Shown piece by piece: positions 52,673 through 61,274 of a DNA stretch of 64,000 nucleotides (position 1 is the first letter of the stretch; each line of letters opens with the position of its first letter). This DNA is from Pseudomonas sp. ANT_H12B. GTDB taxonomy: Bacteria > Pseudomonadota > Gammaproteobacteria > Pseudomonadales > Pseudomonadaceae. Under the pieces are notes generated by a model that saw nothing but the letters and a program-made list of their open reading frames with translations, searched no databases and was not told the origin of the DNA. The stretch covers positions 1-64,000 of the forward strand of contig NZ_VOBI01000021.1 of the NCBI RefSeq assembly GCF_008369325.1, in the 5' to 3' direction. The translations under genes were made by a program, and so were the position numbers.

Positions 52673-53494
52673 ATGAAGGTCGAACTCGCCCAATTGGCGG
52701 GCCGTGACAACGACACGGCTTACAACCTCGAACGCGCCCTGACGGCGATTGCTGCCTGCGCCGCCGATACGCAGCTGATCATGTTTCCGGAAGGCCATTT
52801 AATGGGGTTTCCGTCCGCCGAAACCGTGGCCCGGATCGCCGAACCGCTGAACGGGCCGTCCGTCAGCGCAGTGTTGGCGGCTGCCCGTGAACGCAATATC
52901 GGCGTGGTGATCGGCGTGGCCGAGAACGACAACGGCCGCTTCTACAACACCACGCTGCTGATCACCCCCGAAGGCATCGCGCTCAAATATCGCAAGACCC
53001 ACCTGTGGGCCTCGGATCGCGGTGTGTTCGAGCCCGGCGATCGTTACGCCACCTGTGAGTGGAACGGGGTACGGGTCGGCCTGCTGATTTGCTACGACAT
53101 CGAGTTCCCGGAAACGGCCCGCGCGCTGGCGCAACTGGGCGCGGAACTGCTGATCGTCACCAACGGCAACATGGACCCCTACGGCCCGACGCACCGCACC
53201 GCGATCATGGCGCGGGCCCAGGAAAACCAGGCATTTGCGCTGATGGTCAACCGGGTGGAAGCGGGTGATGACGCACTGGTGTTTGCCGGCGGCAGTGCGC
53301 TGGTGGATCCGCTGGGCACCTTGTTGTTCGAGGCCGGGCGGGATGAGGGACAGTTTGCGGTTGAGCTGGATCTGAACCGGCTGACGGCGGCGCGGCAGGA
53401 TTATCGGTATCTGGATGATCAGCGGCTGCGGTTGCCGGGGGAAGTGGTGGAGCAGATCGGCGGTGTCCGGGAGTTATTGATTCCTGAGCGTTGA
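52673..53494 (+). CDS. Carbon-nitrogen hydrolase (nitrilase superfamily amidase)
   Basis: 273 residues. The Glu-Lys-Cys triad is Glu40 (MFPEGHLMG), Lys108 (YRKTHLW) and Cys140 (LICYDIEFPE). The pattern GLLICYDIEFPETARALAQLGAELL and NGNMDPYG recalls 5-aminopentanamidase-like and aliphatic amidases. It releases ammonia from an amide. With an amine/amino-acid permease downstream and a divergent LuxR regulator, uptake and deamidation of an amine-derived amide is plausible (inference). Confidence 0.88.
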   Translation: MKVELAQLAGRDNDTAYNLERALTAIAACAADTQLIMFPEGHLMGFPSAETVARIAEPLNGPSVSAVLAAARERNIGVVIGVAENDNGRFYNTTLLITPEGIALKYRKTHLWASDRGVFEPGDRYATCEWNGVRVGLLICYDIEFPETARALAQLGAELLIVTNGNMDPYGPTHRTAIMARAQENQAFALMVNRVEAGDDALVFAGGSALVDPLGTLLFEAGRDEGQFAVELDLNRLTAARQDYRYLDDQRLRLPGEVVEQIGGVRELLIPER

Positions 53495-53499
53495 ACCAG

Positions 53500-53658
53500 C
53501 CCTCACCCTAACCCTCTCCCGGAGGGAGAGGGGACTGACCGAGGTGATGCAAAGCTCTACATCGACCTGAATAACCGAGTCGAACTCAGGATTTGAAAAG
53601 CATGGAGACCTGCTCCCTTTCCCCCTCTCCCCCCTGGGGAGAGGGCTGGGGTGAGGGG
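53500..53658. repeat. 160-bp palindrome-ended intergenic element, copy 2
   Basis: Inverse-oriented partner of 6123-6282. The ends are CCCTCACCCTAACCCTCTCC and GGAGAGGGCTGGGGTGAGGGG (near-perfect). The centre reads CTACATCGACCTGAATAACC. It lies between the amidase and permease genes. Confidence 0.85.
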
Positions 53659-53734
53659 TGGCTTTTGAAGTAGACGTAAATTTTTGCCGAACTCGGCTCT
53701 GCCATAAATCCAATAAAATTCGGAGTAGTCGCTC

Positions 53735-55060
53735 ATGGCTCGTTTGCAACGCACCCTGTCATTAGGGTCGGTGGTGCTGTTCGGCATCGCCTACATGACG
53801 CCGATCATTGTGCTCGGCACCTTTGGCATCCTCGCTCAATCCACCGCCGGCATGGTCCCTGCTGCTTATCTTGCAGCGCTGGTGGCGATGTTTTTCACCG
53901 CCATGAGCTACGGCCGAATGGCCTCGGCGTTTCCGGTGGCCGGCTCGGCCTACAGCTATGTGCGCAAGGCGATCAGCCCGAAACTCGGTTTCATTGCCGG
54001 TTGGGCAGTCCTTCTTGATTACCTGTTCCTGCCCATGGCGATCTGGCTGATCGGTGCGGCGTACCTCAACTCGGCGTTCCCGGCAGTACCGCAATGGATC
54101 TGGGTGCTGGCGTTCATCGGCATCACCAGCGCAATCAACATCGTCGGCCTGAAGCTGGCCAATGGCATCAACGCCTTGCTGATGCTGGTGCAATTTCTGG
54201 TGCTGATTGCGTTCGTCGCGCTGTGCGTCCACTACGTCGGCGGCGATGCGAGTACGCCGTTGTGGTCGGTCAAACCGTTCTTCAACGGCGACATGCAGAT
54301 GCCCTTGATCATGAGCGGCGCGGCCATCGCCTGTTACTCGTTCCTCGGTTTTGACGCGGTCAGCACCCTGACGGAAGAAACCCGCGACCCGCGCCGCACC
54401 ATTCCGCGAGCGATCATGCTGATTACCCTGATCGGTGGCCTGATATTCGTTGGCGTGTCGTATTTCGTGCAGATCGCTCATCCGTCGTTCCAGTTCGACA
54501 GCGTCGACTCGGCAGCCTATGAAATTGCCCGCAACATCGGCGGCGACCTGTTTGTGTCGATTTTCCTGATCGGCCTGATCGTCGGCCAGTTCGCTTCGGG
54601 TTTGTCGGCGCAGGCCAGCGGTTCACGTCTGTTGTTCGCCATGGGGCGCGACGGTGTGTTGCCAAAATCTTTTTTCGGCACCTTGCACGAACGCTTCGGC
54701 ACGCCCGTCAACAGCATCCTGTTGTGCGCGGTGGTGGCGTTGCTGGCACTGAAACTGGACGTCACCACCTCGACCTCGTTCATCAACTTCGGCGCGTTCC
54801 TGGCGTTCAGCCTGGTGAACCTGTCGGTGATCTTTCACTACTGGATTGGCGGTGAACACAAAGGGCTGCGCGAGTTTGTGCTGTTCCTGTTGTTCCCGTT
54901 CATCGGCCTGGCGGCGGATTTGTGGCTGATGGTCAGCCTCGATCACCTGGCGATCTATCTGGGCCTGAGCTGGTTGGCGATTGGCGTGGTGTACCTGGCG
55001 GTGCTGACCGGCGGCTTCCGTCGCCAGCCACCGGAGATGGATTTCCAGGAAGCCACATAA
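53735..55060 (+). CDS. APC-family permease, putrescine importer PuuP-like
   Basis: 441 residues, twelve membrane helices. The opening LSLGSVVLFGIAYMTPIIVLGTFGI and AFPVAGSAYSYVRKAISPKLGFIAGW, and later YSFLGFDAVSTLTEETRDPRRTIPRAI, match the amino acid-polyamine-organocation family and its PuuP-like group. It would import an amine or amino acid for the neighbouring amidase pathway. Assignment to putrescine is tentative. Confidence 0.85.
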   Translation: MARLQRTLSLGSVVLFGIAYMTPIIVLGTFGILAQSTAGMVPAAYLAALVAMFFTAMSYGRMASAFPVAGSAYSYVRKAISPKLGFIAGWAVLLDYLFLPMAIWLIGAAYLNSAFPAVPQWIWVLAFIGITSAINIVGLKLANGINALLMLVQFLVLIAFVALCVHYVGGDASTPLWSVKPFFNGDMQMPLIMSGAAIACYSFLGFDAVSTLTEETRDPRRTIPRAIMLITLIGGLIFVGVSYFVQIAHPSFQFDSVDSAAYEIARNIGGDLFVSIFLIGLIVGQFASGLSAQASGSRLLFAMGRDGVLPKSFFGTLHERFGTPVNSILLCAVVALLALKLDVTTSTSFINFGAFLAFSLVNLSVIFHYWIGGEHKGLREFVLFLLFPFIGLAADLWLMVSLDHLAIYLGLSWLAIGVVYLAVLTGGFRRQPPEMDFQEAT

Positions 55061-55080
55061 TTGCCTGACGGGTGAGGACA

Positions 55081-55172
55081 CTGTGGGAGCGAGCCTGCTC
55101 GCGAAGGCGGTGTGTCAGTCACTATCAATGTTGACTGACATGGCCCCTTCGCGAGCAGGCTCGCTCCCACAG
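55081..55172. repeat. REP pair 7
   Basis: CTGTGGGAGCGAGCCTGCTCGCG and its inverse enclose GTCAGTCACTATCAATGTTGACTGAC, a palindromic centre. It lies between the convergent permease and REC-kinase genes. Confidence 0.9.
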
Positions 55173-55184
55173 TTTGAATTGTGT

Positions 55185-56591
55185 TCAAGCGGCTGTTTTT
55201 GTTTGGTGCACCGGTAGCTCAACCCTGAAGGTGGTTCCCACCCCAACTTCACTGCGCACCGAAATATCCCCCCGGTGTTTCTTCACGATGCCATAGGACA
55301 GGGACAGCCCGAGCCCTGTCCCCTGGCCCACCGGTTTGGTGGTGAAGAACGGGTCGAAAATTTTCTTCAGGCTCTGCGGCTCAATGCCGGCGCCGGTGTC
55401 TGCGACCTCGATCCACACCGATTCACCTTCAACCCCTGTGCGCAGGGTGAGGGTGCCGCGTTCCGGGCCGATGGCCTGAGAGGCGTTGACGATCAGGTTC
55501 ATGATCACCTGATTGATTTGCGAAGGCAGGCATTCGATGTCGGGCAGGTCCTGATATTCCTTGATTACATCGGCCTTGTACTTCAGTTCGTTGGCGACGA
55601 TGTTCAGGGTTGATTCGATGCCTTGCTGCACATTCGCCCACTGCCACTCCTGGCTGGAGTCCACGCGGGAGAAGTCCTTCAAGTCTTTTACAATTTTCCC
55701 GACCCGGCTGATGCCGTCCTTGGATTCCTTGATCAGCAGCGGAATATCCTCGCGCAAAAACTCCAGTTCGACCCGCTCGCGCAGCTGCTGCAAACGCTCG
55801 ATCAGCTTGCTGGAGCCGATCGCTTCTTCCGCATCCCGATAGGCGTCGAGCATTTCCTGCAATTGCTTGAAGTAGCCATCGAGGGTGCTGAGGTTGGAGG
55901 AAATAAAACCGATGGGGTTGTTGATTTCATGGGCGACGCCGGCCGCCAGTTGCCCTAGTGAGGCGAGTTTTTCCGATTGCACCAGTTGCGATTCCAGCTG
56001 TTTGCGTTCGTCGATTTCCCGCTGCAACTCGACGCTGGCCTCGGTGAACTGACGGGTGCGGCGTTCGACCATCTGTCCCAAATGGTTCATCTGTACGCTG
56101 GCCCGTTCGGTCATGTCCCATTTGGTCAGCAGGGTATTGGCCATTTGCTGGACTTCAATGTTGTCGAACGGCTTTTTCAGAATCAGCAGGCGATCGTGGG
56201 CCTGCAAGCGGTCCAGCAGTTCATCCCAGGAATAGTCGGAATACGCGGTGCACACCACGACTTGCAAGCGCGGGTCTTCCTGCCACAAATGTTCGATCGT
56301 CTTCGCGCCGTCCCAGCCTTCCGGCATACGCATGTCGACGAAGGCCAGGGCGTAGGGGCGGTGTTCCTGCAAGGCCCACTTGAGTTTGCCCAAACCTTCC
56401 TGACCGCCGTAAGCCGAATCCAGTTCGAACAGAACGCTGGTGGATTTCACTTCACTGCCGAACAGTGTGGCTTCCATCTCGTCCAGTTCAAGTGTCTGCA
56501 CCGGCGCGGGCGTGAGGATCTTGCGAAAATCCACATGAATGGACGGTGTGTCGTCGATCAGCAGAATACGGCGGTTCGAAAGCTGGCTCAT
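55185..56591 (-). CDS. Hybrid response regulator-histidine kinase (REC-HisKA-HATPase)
   Basis: 468 residues, cytoplasmic. N-terminal receiver with VDMRMPEGWDG (Asp86) and KKPFD, a coiled linker, dimerisation domain with His221 in GVAHEINNPIG, and an ATP-binding domain with N box (NLIVNASQA), DTGAGI and GTGLGLSLSYGI. Having the receiver first suggests it is itself controlled by phosphorylation and then signals onward. The receiver is a close paralogue of those at 59400 and 61271. Its start overlaps the upstream kinase stop as ATGA. It ends the five-gene operon. Confidence 0.92.
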   Translation of the reverse strand: MSQLSNRRILLIDDTPSIHVDFRKILTPAPVQTLELDEMEATLFGSEVKSTSVLFELDSAYGGQEGLGKLKWALQEHRPYALAFVDMRMPEGWDGAKTIEHLWQEDPRLQVVVCTAYSDYSWDELLDRLQAHDRLLILKKPFDNIEVQQMANTLLTKWDMTERASVQMNHLGQMVERRTRQFTEASVELQREIDERKQLESQLVQSEKLASLGQLAAGVAHEINNPIGFISSNLSTLDGYFKQLQEMLDAYRDAEEAIGSSKLIERLQQLRERVELEFLREDIPLLIKESKDGISRVGKIVKDLKDFSRVDSSQEWQWANVQQGIESTLNIVANELKYKADVIKEYQDLPDIECLPSQINQVIMNLIVNASQAIGPERGTLTLRTGVEGESVWIEVADTGAGIEPQSLKKIFDPFFTTKPVGQGTGLGLSLSYGIVKKHRGDISVRSEVGVGTTFRVELPVHQTKTAA

Positions 56592-58399
56592 GCCTTCTCC
56601 GTGACTGTTTTCAGCGGGATCTGCAAGGTGAAACAGGCGCCCTTGCCCGGCCCGTCACTGTGTGCGGTGAGGTGGCCATTCATCTCGATGGCCGCCAGGG
56701 CGCAGCTGTGCAGACCGAAGCCGTGACCTTCCTTGCGGGTGGTAAAGCCGTGGGCAAAAATGCGTGTCATGTTTTCTTCGGCGATGCCTTCGCCGTCATC
56801 CTTGACGCTGACTTGCAGGGTCGTGTCCTTGACGATTTTTACCCCGAGGGTCATTTGCCGCGGGCGCTCGCTGAGCTCGGACATCGCGTATTTGGCGTTG
56901 CTGATCAGGTTGATCAGGATCAGCAGCAGCCGGTGCTTGTCGCCCATGACCTGCGGCACCTCGCTGTACTCCTTGACCACGGTGACGTGATGCCGGGTCA
57001 GGGCGCCGGAGTTCATGCGAAGGGCGTCCTCCAGCAGTTCGCTGATGTGCAGCGGTTCCATCAGGCTATTGGCACCGGCGTAGGACTGCTGGGTAGAAAC
57101 GATGTCCTTGATGTGATCGACACTTTTGCTCAGCTGGGCGAGTTCGTCGGTCATGCCTTGTTGTTCGAGGGCAATGACCTCCACCAGTTGATTCAGGTAG
57201 CCGGGCAGTAACTTGCCTTTCTCGTCCAGGGTCAGAAAGGTCCCGAGGTCGCCTTGATGCTCGTTGATCAGTTGCATGGCTTTGCCCAGTCCTTGGGCTT
57301 TGCTGGCGCGCAGTCTGCGGGTGACCAGATCGGCCGAGATGTTCACGCTGTTGAGCACATTGCCGACGTTGTGCAGCACATTGGTGGCGATCTCGGCCAT
57401 GCCGGCCTGGCGCGCGGTGTCGAGCAGTTCGCTTTGAGTATCCTTGAGTTCGCGGGTGCGCTCTTCAACCCGCAGCTCCAGGTCGTCATTGGCGGTCTTC
57501 AGGGCTTTGTTGACGCGATTGATCACCGTGAAACTGCGCATCAGGTGAATCGCCAGGTACACCAGCAGCAGCACCAACAGCACTGAAAACACCAGCATGT
57601 AAAAGTGATAGCGCTGGTCGGCGGCGTCGGCCCTTTGCTGGTCAGTGTTCAAAAGATTGGTAATGTCGTCCAGGCGCTCGGCGACGGGAATGGCTTCGAT
57701 GTTTTGCAACAGCCGATTGACCACCGGCTGTTCCCGCAGAATCAATGAAATGTGGTTGCTCAGAATGTCGATCGGGCTGTGGAACTGTTCAGGTAAACGC
57801 TGTTTGTTCACCCCCAGTTTGCTCAGCCCCAGCAGGATGTCGGCGGCCTTGTCGTCGGAGGTGACCTGGGCGAACTCCAGACTGCTGAGCAGCAAGTCAT
57901 ATGTGTCGGTGGCGATGTTCTGCAGCTGCAGTTTGTCCCCCTCCACCAACTGGGCCAACTGTGCCTGAATGTCATCCTCGGCCGTGGGCAAGAACGCCAG
58001 CGAATTGCGCAATACGGCGTTGTGAGACTTGAACTGCTCCACCAGACGGGTTTTTTCCTGGATGGCGCTCAGGTACGCATCATGGCTGGTGCGCCAGATG
58101 GGCGACTCGTTGCGGCCGTGTTTCGACTCCATCGTGTCGAACCGCTCCCACAGCTGAGTTATCTCGGTCAGCGGGGCAACCAGCGGATCGTAGTTGTGGC
58201 TGATGGCGATCCTGGCCTTGAGGATTTCGGTTTCCCATTGCGCATTCAGCTGCTTGATCCGGCCGATCAAGTCCCGGGATTCGGCGTAGGTCGTCGTCTG
58301 GTTCGAATTGGATTTGAGATACAGGAACAGCAGCGTCGAGGCCAGCATCAGGGCAACGATGCCCAGTAATGCGAGGTTGCGGCGGTGATACATTCTCAT
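56588..58399 (-). CDS. Membrane sensor histidine kinase with helical periplasmic domain
   Basis: 603 residues from ATG 58399. Two membrane helices (about 11-27 and 270-290) flank an all-helical periplasmic sensor of ~240 residues, DAHL-like, without haem motifs. Then a coiled coil, His343 in NVLHNVGNVLNSV, and an ATP-binding domain (NLISNAKYAM, DDGEGI, GHGFGLHSCALAA). The histidine context LHNxGN is a distinct subclass that often lacks standard HisKA features. It overlaps the di-haem protein gene by ATGA, so the two are made together; direct sensing of that protein is possible. Confidence 0.9.
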   Translation of the reverse strand: MRMYHRRNLALLGIVALMLASTLLFLYLKSNSNQTTTYAESRDLIGRIKQLNAQWETEILKARIAISHNYDPLVAPLTEITQLWERFDTMESKHGRNESPIWRTSHDAYLSAIQEKTRLVEQFKSHNAVLRNSLAFLPTAEDDIQAQLAQLVEGDKLQLQNIATDTYDLLLSSLEFAQVTSDDKAADILLGLSKLGVNKQRLPEQFHSPIDILSNHISLILREQPVVNRLLQNIEAIPVAERLDDITNLLNTDQQRADAADQRYHFYMLVFSVLLVLLLVYLAIHLMRSFTVINRVNKALKTANDDLELRVEERTRELKDTQSELLDTARQAGMAEIATNVLHNVGNVLNSVNISADLVTRRLRASKAQGLGKAMQLINEHQGDLGTFLTLDEKGKLLPGYLNQLVEVIALEQQGMTDELAQLSKSVDHIKDIVSTQQSYAGANSLMEPLHISELLEDALRMNSGALTRHHVTVVKEYSEVPQVMGDKHRLLLILINLISNAKYAMSELSERPRQMTLGVKIVKDTTLQVSVKDDGEGIAEENMTRIFAHGFTTRKEGHGFGLHSCALAAIEMNGHLTAHSDGPGKGACFTLQIPLKTVTEKA

Positions 58400-59355
58400 A
58401 ACGGTTTGCCTCCCCATTCACCGGTCAGGGTCTTGAGGAATTTGATGATCAGGGTCTTGTCCTCCTCGGAGGGAATGCGCCCGAGCTGAAACTTGAACAT
58501 CACGTCCACCGCGTCTTCGAGGGTTTTGGCCGAGCCGTCGTGAAAGTACGGTGCGGTCACCGCGACATTGCGCAGGCTCGGCACCTTGAACACGTTGCGA
58601 TCCTCTTCATCCTTGGTCACCAGATAACGGCCCAGGTCGGTTTCGGTAGGGTTGCCACGAACCTGAAAGTAATCGCCCATGACGCCGAACTTCTGGAACA
58701 TGTTTGCGCCGATGTTCACCCCTTGATGGCAGGCGATGCAGCCGTAATCCTTGAAGCGTTGGTAGCCGTATTTCTCGTCGAGCGTGAGAACGTCGGTATC
58801 GCCTTGCAGGTATTGGTCGAAACGCGAGTTGGCACTGATCAGCGTGCGTTCGTAGGTGGCCAGGGCATTTTGCACATTGTTCATGGTCACGCCGTCCGGG
58901 TAGGCGCTGCCGAATTTAGACTGATAAGCCGGATCGGCGGACAGCGTTTGCACCACGTGTTGCCAGTTGCTGCCCATTTCGCTGGGGCTCTGCACCACTT
59001 CGTGGATTTGGATCTCCAGGGTGTCGGCCCGTCCGTTCCAGAATTGTCGAAAGTTCAGGCTCGCGTTGAACACGCTGGGGGTGTTGAACGCGACCGGAAG
59101 GCCGGCGAAACCAATGGAAAACGGCTTGTTATCGGCGCCGCCGTTTTCCAGTCGATGGCAACTGGCACAGGACAGACTGCCGTTGACCGACAAGCGCGGT
59201 TCGTTGAACAGTTGGCGACCGAGTTCGACCCGCAACGGATTCTGTTTTGGTACCGCCGGTAGCGGTTTGAGCGGTTCGTCCAGTGGCGCGCTGCCAGCGT
59301 TCAGGCAGAGCCCGAGCAGTGGCACCAGGAGCAGACGGTGAAAGCAGGACGACAT
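58396..59355 (-). CDS. Di-haem cytochrome c peroxidase-like protein (MauG/CcpA family)
   Basis: 319 residues from ATG 59355 (ribosome site AAGGA); the longer frame to 59502 is upstream sequence. Signal peptide ends NAGSA. Two haem-binding sites: CASCH (Cys63, Cys66, His67) and CIACH (Cys206, Cys209, His210). LGRQLFNEPRLSVNGSLSCASCH and VPSLRNVAVTAPYFHDG are family hallmarks. It acts in the periplasm, reducing peroxide or oxidising a partner. Placement between c-di-GMP genes and a membrane kinase, with ATGA coupling to the kinase, suggests a sensory or redox-input role rather than detoxification alone. Confidence 0.9.
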   Translation of the reverse strand: MSSCFHRLLLVPLLGLCLNAGSAPLDEPLKPLPAVPKQNPLRVELGRQLFNEPRLSVNGSLSCASCHRLENGGADNKPFSIGFAGLPVAFNTPSVFNASLNFRQFWNGRADTLEIQIHEVVQSPSEMGSNWQHVVQTLSADPAYQSKFGSAYPDGVTMNNVQNALATYERTLISANSRFDQYLQGDTDVLTLDEKYGYQRFKDYGCIACHQGVNIGANMFQKFGVMGDYFQVRGNPTETDLGRYLVTKDEEDRNVFKVPSLRNVAVTAPYFHDGSAKTLEDAVDVMFKFQLGRIPSEEDKTLIIKFLKTLTGEWGGKPL

Positions 59356-59399
59356 CTTGTTATTCCTTGGCTGATAGCCGGTGTGTCGTTGCGCATCGT

Positions 59400-61274
59400 T
59401 CACAGGACTGCGGATTGAGGAGGTGTTACGGACCTCAGATACCGTACGAAATCGTCCGGCTCCACGGCTTTGCTGAAGTAGTAACCTTGGCCTTCCTCGC
59501 ATTGATGAGCCTTGAGGAAATCCAGCTGTTCGAGGGTTTCCACCCCTTCGGCAATGATGATCAGCTTGAGGCTGCGACCCAGGCTGATAATGGCGCTGAC
59601 CAGGGCGGCGTCATTACTGTCGCTGCTCAAACCGCGAATGAACGACTGGTCGATTTTCAGCACGTCGATGGGGAAGCGCCGCAAGTAACTCAGGCTGGAA
59701 TAACCGGTACCGAAGTCATCGATGGCCAGTCGCACGCCCATGACCTTGAGTCGGGTCAGGGCATTCACTGTGGTATCGATATTCTGCATCAACACGCCTT
59801 CGGTGATTTCCAGCTCCAGCAAGGCCGGTTCCAGACCTGTTTGTTTGAGTATCAGTTCGATGCCGTCGACAAAGTCGCGTTGGCGAAAATCAATCGCCGA
59901 CATATTCACCGACATACAGATCTTCGGCAGCCCGGCAGCCTGCCAGGCGCACGCTTGTCGGCAGGCCTCGGCCAGCACCCATTTGCTCAGCGGCACGATC
60001 AAACCGCTGTCTTCGGCCACACTGATGAAGTCCGTTGGATAGATCAGACCGTGCCCCGGTTTTTGCCAGCGGATCAGCGCCTCGGCGCCCACGACCTGGC
60101 CGCTGCCCAGATCCAGTTTGGGCTGGTAATGCAGGACAAATTCATTGCGTTCCAGCGCCAGGCGAATGCCGGTCTCGATGCTTTGTTGATCCCGGGCACG
60201 CTGGTTCATGTCGTCGATGAAGAATCTGAAATCGTTAGGGCCACTTTCCTTGACGTTGCGCATCGCGGTTTCGGCTTTCTTGATCAGCGATATCGCATCG
60301 AAGCCATCGTTGGGATAAATGCTGATACCCAGGCTGGCGGTCACGCTCAGATCGTGGCCGGCGATGTGCTGGGGTGCGCGGATGGCGTTCAAGAGTTTTT
60401 CGGCGATGCCCTTGGTCTGCTGGGGGTGGCGGACATCGGCGAGTATCACCACGAATTCGTCGGAGCCATAGCGAAACACCGAATCGGACTCGCGAACGGT
60501 CGCCACCAGATTACGGCCGACTTGTTTGAGCATCTCGTCACCGGCCGGATGGCCCAGTGCATTGTTGATGCGTTTGAAGCGATCAAGTCCCAGAAACATG
60601 ACGGCCAGTTGTTTGTCATGGCGTCGGGACAGCGCCAGGGACTGGTTCAACCGGTCACCCAGCAACGTGCTGTTGGGCAACTCGGTCAACACGTCGTACT
60701 GCAACAGATGTGACACCTTGAGCAATTCGTGGACCCGGGCCTCGATGGTTTGCTCCAGGCTCAGCACCTTCATTGCGGCGTCCTGCGCCATCTGCCACTT
60801 CCAGGTCAGGGCGCTGGCCATCTGGCGGATTTCCAGGCTGTCGAAGGGTTTTTTCAGCACCAACAACTGGTCGCTGAATTCCAGCCGTTCGGCCATCGCC
60901 TCCCAGGAGTAATCGGAATAGGCCGTGCACAATGCGATTTGCAGATGCGGATCGGCCTTCCACAGTTGTTCGATGGTTTCCAGGCCGTCCCAACCCGGTG
61001 GCATGCGCATGTCGGTGAACACCAGCGCGTAAGGGCGACCTTCGGCCAGTGCACGCTTGACCAGTTCAAGGGCTTCCTGACCCTGATAGGCCGAGTCGAG
61101 CTGGAACGTCGGACGATCAAGTTGCAGCGTACCGAACAGCGCCTCTTCAGTGCCCGCCAGGCTTTGATCACCCTCGGTTTCGGGGCCGAGGATCTTGCGA
61201 AAGTCCTGATGGATCGAGGGCGTATCGTCGACGATCAGAATGCGCCGATTGGTCCGCACGAAAGGCGTTTTCAT
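59400..61274 (-). CDS. REC-GGDEF-EAL protein with degenerate GGDEF and intact EAL
   Basis: 624 residues. Receiver (Asp88 in FTDMRMPPGWDG, Lys in KKPFD), then a GGDEF domain whose signature reads RYGSDEF near residue 270 with an upstream RESD I-site, then EAL. The EAL part keeps the residues expected of an active phosphodiesterase: EALIRW, SVNMSA, ELEITEG, IDDFGTGYSS, LKIDQSF and AEGVET. So the protein probably degrades c-di-GMP, and the altered GGDEF may bind GTP as an activator. It starts inside the stop of the upstream gene (ATGA), behind GGAGG. Confidence 0.92.
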   Translation of the reverse strand: MKTPFVRTNRRILIVDDTPSIHQDFRKILGPETEGDQSLAGTEEALFGTLQLDRPTFQLDSAYQGQEALELVKRALAEGRPYALVFTDMRMPPGWDGLETIEQLWKADPHLQIALCTAYSDYSWEAMAERLEFSDQLLVLKKPFDSLEIRQMASALTWKWQMAQDAAMKVLSLEQTIEARVHELLKVSHLLQYDVLTELPNSTLLGDRLNQSLALSRRHDKQLAVMFLGLDRFKRINNALGHPAGDEMLKQVGRNLVATVRESDSVFRYGSDEFVVILADVRHPQQTKGIAEKLLNAIRAPQHIAGHDLSVTASLGISIYPNDGFDAISLIKKAETAMRNVKESGPNDFRFFIDDMNQRARDQQSIETGIRLALERNEFVLHYQPKLDLGSGQVVGAEALIRWQKPGHGLIYPTDFISVAEDSGLIVPLSKWVLAEACRQACAWQAAGLPKICMSVNMSAIDFRQRDFVDGIELILKQTGLEPALLELEITEGVLMQNIDTTVNALTRLKVMGVRLAIDDFGTGYSSLSYLRRFPIDVLKIDQSFIRGLSSDSNDAALVSAIISLGRSLKLIIIAEGVETLEQLDFLKAHQCEEGQGYYFSKAVEPDDFVRYLRSVTPPQSAVL

